NCBI GenBank assembly: GCA_937919795.1
Contig: CALFOA010000413.1
Span: 1-6,369 of the forward strand
Length of the DNA: 6,369 nt
Origin: an uncultured Neisseria sp.
Lineage (GTDB): Bacteria; Pseudomonadota; Gammaproteobacteria; Burkholderiales; Neisseriaceae
Direction: 5' to 3'
The translations under genes were made by a program, and so were the position numbers. The notes under the pieces are model-generated. The model was not told where the DNA came from. It did not search any database and saw only the letters and a list, made by a program, of their open reading frames with translations. Positions 1 through 5,919 of this stretch are shown here, piece after piece (positions within the stretch are counted from its first letter, which is position 1; every line of letters begins with the position of its first letter).

Positions 1-1
1 T

Positions 2-60
2 AAACGCAAATCATATCTTTGGCGTTTGGTTTTGAGACGCGGGTTCTACCCCGCACTTTT
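2..60 (+). terminator. Two small inverted repeats at the left edge, possible terminator of an upstream gene
   Basis: AAACGC (2-7) pairs with GCGTTT (22-27), and GCGGG (39-43) pairs with CCCGC (50-54) around a 6-nt loop. The second is followed by ACTTTT. The arrangement could end transcription of a gene left of the window, but the stems are short and the T tracts poor. It could instead be a structured leader of the small gene at 82. Confidence 0.3.
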
Positions 61-81
61 AATTTAACGAAAGGAAGCATC

Positions 82-258
82 ATGTTCAAAAAACGTGCAA
101 CTAAACCGGTCGTCATGGGGGTTATCGGTGTATACAAATCCATTCAGGCCGCCTCAAAACAAGTTGACCTCTATCTCACACGACAAGAGCCCGGCATGAC
201 GGCCAACATTGTGTTTGGTGAAAAAGGCTACACCGCCACCGCTGTGAAATGGCAATGA
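82..258 (+). CDS. Unrecognised small protein, 58 aa
   Basis: I do not recognise this protein. The ATG at 82 is chosen because AAGGAAG (71-77) lies just upstream; the frame also opens at 19, but no ribosome site supports that start. The product is basic at the N-terminus (MFKKRATK), then has a moderately hydrophobic stretch at about residues 10-24 (VVMGVIGVYKSIQAA), then a polar half ending in KWQ. The hydrophobic part is too short and broken by K and Y to be a confident membrane helix, and there is no signal peptidase site. A good hairpin terminator follows 3 nt after the stop, which supports a real, separately terminated small gene. It lies upstream of trbM in the same orientation, so a role linked to the element is plausible but unproven. 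Confidence 0.6.
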   Translation: MFKKRATKPVVMGVIGVYKSIQAASKQVDLYLTRQEPGMTANIVFGEKGYTATAVKWQ

Positions 259-261
259 AAA

Positions 262-290
262 ACCGCTCTGTTTCCAGAGCGGTCTTGTTG
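262..290 (+). terminator. Rho-independent terminator after the 58-aa gene
   Basis: ACCGCTCT (262-269) and AGAGCGGT (276-283) form a perfect 8-bp GC-rich stem with a 6-nt loop, followed by CTTGTTG. The stem is strong and the T tract is interrupted. It separates the small gene from trbM, so trbM needs its own promoter or read-through. Confidence 0.7.
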
Positions 291-349
291 AATCGGATGA
301 AGATCCATAGGGGTATGGGAATTATCCATCTTTAATCGGAGAGAATCAA

Positions 350-883
350 ATGTTAAAACGAATTTTTGCATTATCGACGGCACTGGCCGTTTTTTTTATG
401 TCGCCACTTGCACAGGCTGAAGAGCTCACCGGCGATACCAAACTCGCCTGTGAAGCGTTGTTGTGCTTGTCGAGCGGAACCCGCCCGGGTGAGTGCAACG
501 AATCCATTAAAAAATATTTTTCGATCAAGCATAAGCGGCTTCATAAGACTCTTTCTGCCCGTCGTGATTTCCTTAACCTCTGCCCCCGAGATCAAAGCGC
601 TCAGATGAACAGTTTAGTTAATGCTCTCGTAAACGGTGCCGGGCGCTGTGATGCAGAAGAACTCAACCGCGTGAATCGTGCAACCTATACAGAACAGAAA
701 TATGTACGTGCCGGCAAAGGTGGCCGTGAAGGCTGGTATGACAATGTTACCAAGTCGTACATTCGTAATGCTCGACCCGAATACTGTGCCGTCTATTTCG
801 ACCATGAATGGACTACGGCTGCTGAACGTGTGAAGTACGTCGGCGATGAAAAGAACGGCGGTAAATGGGTTGACGTCCAATAG
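350..883 (+). CDS. trbM: TrbM/KikA-type conjugal transfer protein
   Basis: A 177-aa exported protein of the TrbM/KikA/MpfK family, found with IncP and IncN type conjugation systems, where members are periplasmic accessory proteins of uncertain biochemical function. Residues 1-23 are a clear signal peptide: MLKR, a hydrophobic core, and cleavage after AQA. The mature part carries six cysteines (34, 39, 49, 78, 100, 146), an even number that suits periplasmic disulfides, and the family-like block CEALLCLSSGTRPGECN at 34-50. The start is set by GGAGAG at 339-344. I see no convincing promoter between the preceding terminator and the start. A tandem terminator follows the gene, so it is probably transcribed apart from traL. 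The length is ordinary for the family and the gene looks intact. Confidence 0.85.
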   Translation: MLKRIFALSTALAVFFMSPLAQAEELTGDTKLACEALLCLSSGTRPGECNESIKKYFSIKHKRLHKTLSARRDFLNLCPRDQSAQMNSLVNALVNGAGRCDAEELNRVNRATYTEQKYVRAGKGGREGWYDNVTKSYIRNARPEYCAVYFDHEWTTAAERVKYVGDEKNGGKWVDVQ

Positions 884-892
884 TTTCACTCC

Positions 893-936
893 GGCTCCGG
901 TATTTCCTCCTCCAGTATCCAGCCGGAGCCATTTTT
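893..936 (+). terminator. First terminator after trbM
   Basis: GGCTCCGG (893-900) pairs perfectly with CCGGAGCC (923-930) across a 22-nt loop and is followed by ATTTTT. The stem is GC-rich. The long loop makes it weaker than the hairpin that follows. Confidence 0.65.
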
Positions 937-937
937 C

Positions 938-972
938 CCGACGGAGTTACACCTTTCTCCGTCGGCTTTTTT
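938..972 (+). terminator. Second, strong terminator after trbM
   Basis: CCGACGGAG (938-946) pairs perfectly with CTCCGTCGG (957-965) around a 10-nt loop, then CTTTTTT. This is a canonical rho-independent terminator reading on the plus strand, and the second in a row downstream of trbM. The A-run needed for activity on the opposite strand is absent. Confidence 0.85.
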
Positions 973-992
973 CCTCTGATGTTACAGATAAA

Positions 993-1004
993 AGCCTGTC
1001 TGAA
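993..1004 (+). repeat. Uptake-sequence-like 12-mer, 11 of 12 matches
   Basis: AGCCTGTCTGAA differs at the first base from the perfect 12-mer TGCCTGTCTGAA seen twice in the chromosomal half. It lies between the trbM terminators and traL, inside the mobile element. The core GCCTGTCTGAA is intact. Confidence 0.6.
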
Positions 1005-1063
1005 AGGGCTGATTTTTATGTGTGATTTTGCGGCCATGTCGCGCTTGAAAAAAGGAAACAAAA

Positions 1064-1837
1064 ATGAAAGAAGTACATATGATTGTTCAGGGTAAAGGCG
1101 GCGTCGGTAAGTCGCTGATTTCCACTATACTTGCCCAATATCTGAAAGAGCAGTTACCGGAAGAAAATATCCACTGCTTCGATACGGATCCCGTTAACCG
1201 GACATTCCATCGCTATCAGGCGCTGCAAACTGAGATGGTGGACATCATGGATGAGCACAACAACATCAACTCCATCATGTTCGATGGTTTGGTTGAAAAA
1301 ATGATTGAGCTCGATGGCGTCGGTGTGGTCGATAATGGTGCTGCTACTTTTGTGCCATTCATGAGTTATATCGCAGAAAACCACGTGCCAGAATTACTGA
1401 ATGAATCAGGTGTTCGCCTGATTCTCCATGTTCCGATGAATGGTGGACAGGCACTTCCTGATTGTTTGGAAGGCTTGGTACATATCTTGGAAAACATTGA
1501 TGCTGATATTGTGGTTTGGCTGAATGACCATAATGGCAAAGTAGAACGTGACGGCAAAACCTTTACTGATTTCAAAGTTTACAAAAACAATGCAAATCGG
1601 TTTATTGGTATCGTGCACATTGAGAATCGTAACCCTGATACCTATGGTGCCGACATTGAGCGCATGACTTCACTCAACCTGACCTTTGCCGAAGTTCAAG
1701 AATCACCAGAGTTCACCCTGATGCCACGCCAGCGTATTCGCACGCTTAAACGTGATTTATTTGCCAAATTGGAAGAGCTTCCCATTGCGGCAAACCAATC
1801 GGCGAAGGCTGTGAAGGAAGGAAAATCCGATGCGTAA
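1064..1837 (+). CDS. traL: TraL-type P-loop ATPase of IncP-like conjugation
   Basis: A 257-aa member of the ParA/MinD-related P-loop family, best matched to TraL of IncP plasmids (RK2 traKLM operon), whose exact step in transfer is not settled. The N-terminus begins with the IncP TraL-like run MKEVHMIVQGKGGVGKS, with a deviant Walker A motif GKGGVGKS at residues 10-17. DTDPVN at 40-45 corresponds to the switch region, and VVDNGA at 88-93 to the second Asp motif. The length fits TraL (about 240-260 aa). AAAGGA at 1050-1055 gives a good ribosome site. It overlaps traM by 8 nt, which suggests translational coupling. In RK2 the gene before traL is the oriT-binding traK; here it is trbM, behind two terminators. 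A plasmid-partition ParA is less likely, because no ParB follows and TraM does. Confidence 0.85.
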   Translation: MKEVHMIVQGKGGVGKSLISTILAQYLKEQLPEENIHCFDTDPVNRTFHRYQALQTEMVDIMDEHNNINSIMFDGLVEKMIELDGVGVVDNGAATFVPFMSYIAENHVPELLNESGVRLILHVPMNGGQALPDCLEGLVHILENIDADIVVWLNDHNGKVERDGKTFTDFKVYKNNANRFIGIVHIENRNPDTYGADIERMTSLNLTFAEVQESPEFTLMPRQRIRTLKRDLFAKLEELPIAANQSAKAVKEGKSDA

Positions 1838-2279
1838 ACCCGACGACGGGCGGATCGATAACATTATTGCAGATGTTTTCCGCCTGACCGGCACTCGGAT
1901 CACCGCTGACGATCCGATCGTCGCGGTGCTGCTGATGCAGGAGCAGTCTTTTAAATCTGCATTTTCTGAGTTTGCCGACCATCAAGCAAAAATGAGAACC
2001 GCGTTCTTAGAACAAATGGCCGCTCACGAAGGTAACATCACCCAAGCTGCCGCTAAGTTGGAACAGTATCGGGAACAGTTACTGCTTGATCTGGCGGGAC
2101 AAACCAATCGCCAAATAGGTGAAGTTGAGTCGAAAGTCTATGGGTCGGTTTCCGGCCGCGTTACCAAAGGTGTTGAAACGGCGAACCGACAATTACTCGC
2201 GCGCCTTCAGAAAATGCAATTTATTACATTAATCTGCGTGGTGGCGCTGATGTTGGTATTTTTCGTTGTGATGCGATAG
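1830..2279 (+). CDS. traM: TraM-type conjugal transfer protein, membrane-anchored
   Basis: A 149-aa protein in the place and of the size of IncP TraM, directly after traL. The call rests mainly on synteny and architecture. Residues 1-30 resemble the TraM start (IDNIIADVF, then a DDPI segment). The middle, about 36-128, is polar and rich in A, Q, E, K and R, likely helical or coiled coil. Residues 131-148 (FITLICVVALMLVFFVVM) form one hydrophobic segment at the extreme C-terminus, so most of the protein should face the cytoplasm as a tail-anchored protein. The ATG lies inside the last codons of traL, with GAAGGAAGGA at 1813-1822 as ribosome site. This is not the F-plasmid TraM, which binds DNA and is unrelated. 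Confidence 0.75.
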   Translation: MRKPDDGRIDNIIADVFRLTGTRITADDPIVAVLLMQEQSFKSAFSEFADHQAKMRTAFLEQMAAHEGNITQAAAKLEQYREQLLLDLAGQTNRQIGEVESKVYGSVSGRVTKGVETANRQLLARLQKMQFITLICVVALMLVFFVVMR

Positions 2280-2280
2280 C

Positions 2281-2287
2281 AAAAGGA
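2281..2287 (+). promoter_or_regulatory. Ribosome binding site deciding the start of the 88-aa gene
   Basis: AAAAGGA directly abuts an ATG at 2288, too close to serve it, and is 6 nt from the in-frame ATG at 2294. The second ATG is therefore the likelier start. Confidence 0.55.
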
Positions 2288-2293
2288 ATGGTT

Positions 2294-2560
2294 ATGCTGA
2301 TTGATGCTATACCGGTTGTTCAAACGGTTAAAGTGAACCCATCATTTGCACCACCGAATGAAAGCTTCCCACACTACCGACTGATACCGATTCAAACGGA
2401 AGCAGGCAAATACCATTGCCTGCTTTTTTATGTGACCGCCAAAGACTATTTGATGTTGGTGCCCAAGATTAAGCGGCATCTGGCAATAAAAAAGCTTGAG
2501 GAATATCTGAAAACAGCGACCTTCTCTATTTACGAAATTGTGGATGGGAAAGGAGGATGA
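2294..2560 (+). CDS. Unrecognised protein, 88 aa, between traM and the excisionase-like gene
   Basis: I do not recognise a family. The start at 2294 follows from the ribosome site at 2281-2287; an ATG at 2288 would add two residues. The sequence has no signal peptide or membrane helix. It is proline-rich early (residues about 7-32), then has a beta-like stretch (KYHCLLFYVTAKDYLMLV), then a basic helix-like segment (PKIKRHLAIKKLEEYLK) and a short acidic-to-glycine end. It starts 14 nt after traM ends and its stop lies 1 nt before the next ATG, so it belongs to the same unit. Its codons 2400-2429 also form a terminator-like hairpin. The position suggests an accessory protein of transfer or excision, but that is only inference. 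Confidence 0.65.
   Translation: MLIDAIPVVQTVKVNPSFAPPNESFPHYRLIPIQTEAGKYHCLLFYVTAKDYLMLVPKIKRHLAIKKLEEYLKTATFSIYEIVDGKGG
2400..2430 (+). terminator. Terminator-like hairpin inside the 88-aa gene
   Basis: AAGCAGGCAA (2400-2409) pairs perfectly over 10 bp with TTGCCTGCTT (2416-2425), with a 6-nt loop and TTTT (2426-2429) right after. It has the form of a plus-strand intrinsic terminator, yet lies within an open reading frame that has a ribosome site and runs on for 130 more bases. Translation through it would disrupt the hairpin, so it could act as an attenuator between traLM and xis-int. Stem GC is only about half, so strength is uncertain. Confidence 0.55.
2551..2556 (+). promoter_or_regulatory. 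Consensus ribosome binding site of the excisionase-like gene
   Basis: A perfect AGGAGG lies 5 nt before the ATG at 2562 and within the last codons of the 88-aa gene. It fixes the start and ties translation of the two genes together. Confidence 0.8.
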
Positions 2561-2561
2561 C

Positions 2562-2891
2562 ATGAAAACCTACGATGTTGAAGAAGCTGGTGAGTATTGC
2601 AAATGCCACCCTGAAACAATCAGGGAGCATATTCGTGAAGGCCGGTTGGTCGCCTCTAAACCTGGCCGAAAATATTGTATAACGCAGTCTGCACTTGACG
2701 CTTTCCTGTTGGATTTGGAAAATATTCAGTTGCAGGCTTCACTCGAAAATAGGAGTGAAAAAAAATGTCGATATATAAAAGACCAAATGGTTATTGGTAC
2801 GTTGACCTCTGCACGAAGAGCGGCCAACGAATTAGACAATCGACTGGCACCAAAAACAAGGAAGAAGCACACCGGCTCTACGACAAACTGA
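2562..2891 (+). CDS. Excisionase-type helix-turn-helix protein, 109 aa
   Basis: Residues 1 to about 50 look like a MerR/excisionase-family winged helix-turn-helix (HTH_17 type). MKTYDVEEAGEYCKCHPETIREHIREGRLVASKPGRKYCI has the usual order: a first helix, the recognition helix around PETIREHIREG, a basic K-P-G-R-K wing, then ALDAFL. Such proteins bind attachment-site arms, steer integrase toward excision, or regulate the promoter. The remainder (about 51-109) is polar and basic, ending in KTRKKHTGSTTN. It is encoded over the last 127 nt in a different frame from the integrase. I recall similar Ser/Thr/Lys-rich tails in excisionase-like proteins next to integrases, so the overlap is probably real. 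AGGAGG at 2551-2556 defines the start. It is named by domain and position; a pure regulator is possible. Confidence 0.8.
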   Translation: MKTYDVEEAGEYCKCHPETIREHIREGRLVASKPGRKYCITQSALDAFLLDLENIQLQASLENRSEKKCRYIKDQMVIGTLTSARRAANELDNRLAPKTRKKHTGSTTN

Positions 2892-3775
2892 AGTACGAGT
2901 TATGGTCTTCCAATCATTTTGAAGAAAAACCGATGAAACTGTGGGAGGAGGCCGCAGTACGGTGGATCGATGAAATGGGTGCGAAAAAGAGTATCGATAA
3001 GGATTTATCAAGATTGCGCTGTTTACCGGAACTGAGAGAAACCTATTTACAGCACTTGAGCCGTGATTACATCATGGCCGTCGTTGCAAATAAAAAGTGT
3101 TCCAACAGTACGAAAAACCGTTATCTTGCTCTTATCCGGGCAATACTCAACAAAGCTGTCAAAGAATGGGGCTGGTTGGATTCAGCACCACACCTGACGC
3201 TATACCGAGAACCCAAAAGGCGTATCCGGTGGCTGACGAAAGATGAAGCCAGCCGTTTGATTGAAGCATTGCCCCCTTACATGGCCGATATGGCCGTATT
3301 CAGTTTGGCAACGGGGTTGCGGCAGCGTAATGTTTTGGATTTAACGTGGTCGCAAGTAGATTTGTCAGGTCGGACGGCTTGGGTAGCGCCCGATGAAAGC
3401 AAGTCGGGTAAGGCTCTCGGTGTCGCTCTGAACAATACAGCTGTTGAGGTATTGGAAAAACAGAAAGGTAAGCATCCTCGTTTTGTTTTCACCAATACTA
3501 GCGGCAACAAGGTTCAGAGCATCAGTTCGAGAATTTGGAGGAATGCTTTGGAGGAAGCGGGAATCTCAGATTTTCGATGGCACGACCTGAGACACACTTG
3601 GGCGAGCTGGTTGGTACAGGCCGGAGTTCCATTGGCAGCTTTGCAGGAAATGGGTGGTTGGGAAAGTATCGAAATGGTACGCCGTTACGCGCATTTATCT
3701 GCCGAGCATTTACAAAGTCATGCGGCTTTGCTGGATGAGATAGTTTTTGTCAATGGCACAAATTTGGCACACTGA
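2765..3775 (+). CDS. int: Phage-type tyrosine recombinase (integrase)
   Basis: A 336-aa site-specific recombinase that would integrate and excise the element. The N-terminus (MSIYKRPNGYWYVDL, then a QRIRQSTGT segment) is the arm-binding type seen in phage and island integrases. A core-binding SAM-like domain spans about 55-140. The catalytic domain runs from about 155 to 320. Visible active-site residues are R186 in ATGLRQRNVLDL, a Lys at 213 or 216 in ESKSGKALG, H273 and R276 in HDLRHTW, W299 in GGW at the His/Trp position, and nucleophile Y308 in RRYAHLS. All key positions are present and the length is normal, so it should be active. AGGAG at 2751-2755 lies 9 nt before the ATG, inside the excisionase-like gene. 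It ends 44 bp from the tRNA 3' end. Confidence 0.92.
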   Translation: MSIYKRPNGYWYVDLCTKSGQRIRQSTGTKNKEEAHRLYDKLKYELWSSNHFEEKPMKLWEEAAVRWIDEMGAKKSIDKDLSRLRCLPELRETYLQHLSRDYIMAVVANKKCSNSTKNRYLALIRAILNKAVKEWGWLDSAPHLTLYREPKRRIRWLTKDEASRLIEALPPYMADMAVFSLATGLRQRNVLDLTWSQVDLSGRTAWVAPDESKSGKALGVALNNTAVEVLEKQKGKHPRFVFTNTSGNKVQSISSRIWRNALEEAGISDFRWHDLRHTWASWLVQAGVPLAALQEMGGWESIEMVRRYAHLSAEHLQSHAALLDEIVFVNGTNLAH

Positions 3776-3792
3776 AAAATTACCGATAAGCA

Positions 3793-3819
3793 CTTGCACT
3801 CGCAAGCCCTTGATTTATT
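3793..3819 (+). terminator. Weak hairpin between the integrase and the tRNA
   Basis: CTTGC (3793-3797) pairs with GCAAG (3802-3806) around a 4-nt loop, followed by CCCTTGATTTATT. The stem is short and the T tract is broken and delayed, so it is at best a weak terminator for int. I see no better one before the tRNA. Confidence 0.3.
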
Positions 3820-3895
<76 letters not shown>

Positions 3896-3913
3896 GGATC
3901 AGAAAAGACGGCT

Positions 3914-3941
3914 ATTGTATCATAATCGATTCAAGCGGCAA
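3914..3941 (-). promoter_or_regulatory. Promoter of the tRNA gene
   Basis: On the minus strand, TTGCCG (3941-3936) lies 16 nt before TACAAT (3919-3914). The latter is preceded by TGA, giving an extended -10 (TGATACAAT). The predicted start near 3907 leaves a leader of about 12 nt before the mature tRNA 5' end at 3895. Confidence 0.65.
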
Positions 3942-3972
3942 ATATCCGTTTTAAGCCATGCCTACTTGGTTT

Positions 3973-3984
3973 TTCAGACAGGCA
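3973..3984 (-). repeat. DNA uptake sequence (perfect TG-wadDUS 12-mer) at the end of pabB
   Basis: TGCCTGTCTGAA on the minus strand overlaps the last codons and stop of the pabB gene, encoding its final M-P-V residues. This dialect, rather than the GCCGTCTGAA core of N. meningitidis and N. gonorrhoeae, points to the N. wadsworthii / N. shayeganii group. A partial inverted partner AGGCAT lies beyond it on the same strand (ATGCCT at 3958-3963 on the plus strand), too weak to call a terminator. Confidence 0.85.
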
Positions 3985-5782
3985 TTTTAGGCTTCAGGCT
4001 CACTTCAAACACCCCGCGCAAAGCATTGCTTAATACCATACGCTCGGCTCTTTGCAACTCTGGTAACGTGATGTGGCTTTCTATCACTTTATCTGCCGCC
4101 AGATAATGCTGCGGGTTAGCCATCACCTCTTGCCGCATCACCCCGTTGAGAATATCCAAATCCAAAGCGGGAGTACGCCAACAACCGTCTATCAACACAA
4201 ACACATTGCTGCGGCCGCCTTCTAACAAAATACCGCTTTGGTTAAAAAACAGGCTATCAAAGGCTTGCTGCGCGACAGCGGCTTGCCAGCCTTGGTCGTA
4301 CACCGCGCGGGCACTGGTTTTGAAACGGCGCAGATAATCGCTGTCCGGCAAGTGTTCGTGTGCAATGATGACTTGCTGCGTTTGTTTAAACGGCAAGCAG
4401 TCGGCCGCTTGATGGCTAAGGGTGCCGTCGGCAGCTAGGCTGATTTTCAGGCGACGGGTTTGTGCTGGTTGTTCGGCAATGACTTGGGTGAAATATTCGG
4501 CGGCTTTTTTGTTATCCAACGGAATATTCAAAGCGGTAGCGCTGTGGCTCAGGCGTGCCAGATGGCGTTCCAACAAAGCACAGTGGCGGTTTTCCACCAG
4601 CAAGGTTTCAAAAATAGCCACTTCGGGGCGCAGTTTGCTCAAGAAGCGGGTTTTCCAGCCGCATTCGAGGTATTCGGCCTGCTCGTCGCTATCCCACACG
4701 ATACCGGAACCGACCCCATACACGCCGCACCAAGGGGCGGAACCGGTTTCGCTTTTTTGCAATTGCAGGGTGCGGATTACTACATTCAATACGCCACTGA
4801 AACCCAAGCCGCTGTCGCAAGGTTCAAGATAACCGATGCTGCCGGTATAGAGGCCGCGCGGGCTGTCTTCCAGTTGTTGGATCAACTGCATACTGATGCG
4901 CTTGGGCGCACCGGTAATCGAGCCGCAGGGAAAGGCAGCATGAAAAATATCGGCCGCGCCGGTGCCGTTTTTGGCTTGGGCATAAATCGCGCTGGTCATC
5001 TGCCACACGCTACCGAAACGGCTGACTTTAAACGGCTCCGGCACGCGCACGCTGCCGATTTCGGCGATTTTGCCCAAATCATTGCGCAGCAAATCGACAA
5101 TCATAATGTTTTCGGCACGGTTTTTCGGGTCGTTGCGCAAGGCTTCGGCGATGTATTCGCCCTCACCTTCCTCACCGGCAGGTGCCGTGCCTTTCATCGG
5201 CTCGGTGATGATACTGCCATTTGGTTCGATGCGTAAAAACAACTCGGGGGAAAAACACAGCGTCCACCCTGCTTGCCCGGCATTGTCCGGCAAACAGGCC
5301 AAGGCGGCATAAGGTACGGGCTGGCGCAGACGGCGGTAAAGCCGAATAGGATCGCCGTAAGCATCGAGATGCAGGCGGGTAGTGTAATTGATCTGATAAC
5401 AATCGCCACGAGCAATCGCCTGCTTTATCTGCTGGATGGCTTGATAATAATCACTTTCACTGGTTTGAAGTTGCGGCGTGGCAATGCCGCTGGCTACCGT
5501 TTGTTCCTGTGCCCGCAACCATGCTTCCGGCTGGGCTATTGCTTCTTTTTGTTCAAACCAATGTAAGGCCAGCATACCCGATTGTTCGGGCAGTTGCTGT
5601 AAACTAAAACCGGCTTCGTAGTCGGCAAACAACACCACATGCTGATTTTTTCCCCAACCTTGTCGCAAACGCTGATCTAAGCTTGTCCAATCATCGGCAC
5701 ACAAAAATTCGCTGCCCGCATAGCGGCTAAACAAAGTAGCGCGATTGGCAACGGCATCATCAAGTAACACAAAATAAGACAT
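3974..5782 (-). CDS. pabB: Fused aminodeoxychorismate synthase component I / aminodeoxychorismate lyase (PabB-PabC)
   Basis: A 602-aa two-domain enzyme of p-aminobenzoate (folate) synthesis. Residues up to about 380 are the chorismate-binding domain: SPELF at 178-182, PMKGTAPAG at 195-203, EN-MIVDLLRNDLG at 224-237, GSITGAPK at 287-294, GSGIVWDSD at 358-366. The Lys of PMKGT (197) is the PabB-type residue; anthranilate synthases have Ala there. About 385-602 is a class IV PLP fold as in PabC: FETLL at 391-395, RRLKISL, probable PLP lysine K488 in RFKTSARAVYD, and the LLEGGRSNVF loop at 519-528. The glutaminase PabA is not in the window. The start at 5782 is preferred over TTG at 5833 because a TATAAT box lies at 5819-5814, downstream of that TTG; no clear Shine-Dalgarno precedes 5782. 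The final codons overlap a DNA uptake sequence. Confidence 0.92.
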   Translation of the reverse strand: MSYFVLLDDAVANRATLFSRYAGSEFLCADDWTSLDQRLRQGWGKNQHVVLFADYEAGFSLQQLPEQSGMLALHWFEQKEAIAQPEAWLRAQEQTVASGIATPQLQTSESDYYQAIQQIKQAIARGDCYQINYTTRLHLDAYGDPIRLYRRLRQPVPYAALACLPDNAGQAGWTLCFSPELFLRIEPNGSIITEPMKGTAPAGEEGEGEYIAEALRNDPKNRAENIMIVDLLRNDLGKIAEIGSVRVPEPFKVSRFGSVWQMTSAIYAQAKNGTGAADIFHAAFPCGSITGAPKRISMQLIQQLEDSPRGLYTGSIGYLEPCDSGLGFSGVLNVVIRTLQLQKSETGSAPWCGVYGVGSGIVWDSDEQAEYLECGWKTRFLSKLRPEVAIFETLLVENRHCALLERHLARLSHSATALNIPLDNKKAAEYFTQVIAEQPAQTRRLKISLAADGTLSHQAADCLPFKQTQQVIIAHEHLPDSDYLRRFKTSARAVYDQGWQAAVAQQAFDSLFFNQSGILLEGGRSNVFVLIDGCWRTPALDLDILNGVMRQEVMANPQHYLAADKVIESHITLPELQRAERMVLSNALRGVFEVSLKPKMPV

Positions 5783-5813
5783 GGCAGTGGCTGGGAAGAT
5801 TGAATGTGCAAGG

Positions 5814-5819
5814 ATTATA
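5814..5819 (-). promoter_or_regulatory. -10 box of the pabB promoter
   Basis: A perfect TATAAT on the minus strand, 31 nt before the chosen ATG, so the transcript would begin near 5807 with a leader of about 25 nt. No good -35 is found at 16-18 nt; TTGCAT lies 22 nt away. An 11-nt palindrome AGCATCATGCT at 5848-5858 lies upstream, of unknown meaning. Confidence 0.5.
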
Positions 5820-5867
5820 GTGAAATTCAACAAGAATGGATATGCAAAGCATCATGCTGTAAACGAT

Positions 5868-5900
5868 AAAAAAACCGCACGAATCGGGTTCGTGCGGTTT
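5868..5900 (-). terminator. Strong terminator of the CheX-like gene
   Basis: AAACCGCACGAA (5872-5883) and TTCGTGCGGTTT (5889-5900) form a perfect 12-bp stem with a 5-nt loop. Read on the minus strand the stem ends in a run of T from 5874 to 5868. It lies between the CheX-like stop codon and the pabB promoter, so pabB is transcribed independently. Confidence 0.9.
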
Positions 5901-5907
5901 GTCTTCA

Positions 5908-5919
5908 TGCCTGTCTGAA
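5908..5919 (+). repeat. DNA uptake sequence (perfect TG-wadDUS 12-mer) after the CheX-like gene
   Basis: TGCCTGTCTGAA on the plus strand, directly against the stop codon of the minus-strand CheX-like gene and 7 nt from its terminator stem. Same dialect as the copy at 3973-3984. Confidence 0.85.

Noticed and set aside
1..81. Left attachment site or oriT at the window start
   Set aside because: No copy of the tRNA 3' end and no IncP-type nick sequence; only two short inverted repeats.
305..318. CCATA-GGGG-TATGG inverted repeat upstream of trbM as an operator
   Set aside because: Only 5-bp arms, no promoter that it would overlap, and no second copy.
1064..1837. Plasmid partition ParA or phage Zot
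   Set aside because: The P-loop is ParA-like, but the DTDPVN and VVDNGA motifs and the following TraM fit IncP TraL. No ParB or inovirus coat genes are present and there is no Zot-type membrane segment.
3958..3985. ATGCCT/AGGCAT inverted repeat as a DUS-type terminator of pabB
   Set aside because: Only 6 bp with a 16-nt loop, and no T tract follows it on the pabB (minus) strand.
4460..5236. Long plus-strand open frame of 258 codons
   Set aside because: It lies fully antisense to the conserved PabB domain, has no family resemblance and no ribosome site; it is a shadow frame of a GC-rich gene. The same holds for the frames at 4422-4832 and 5273-5566.
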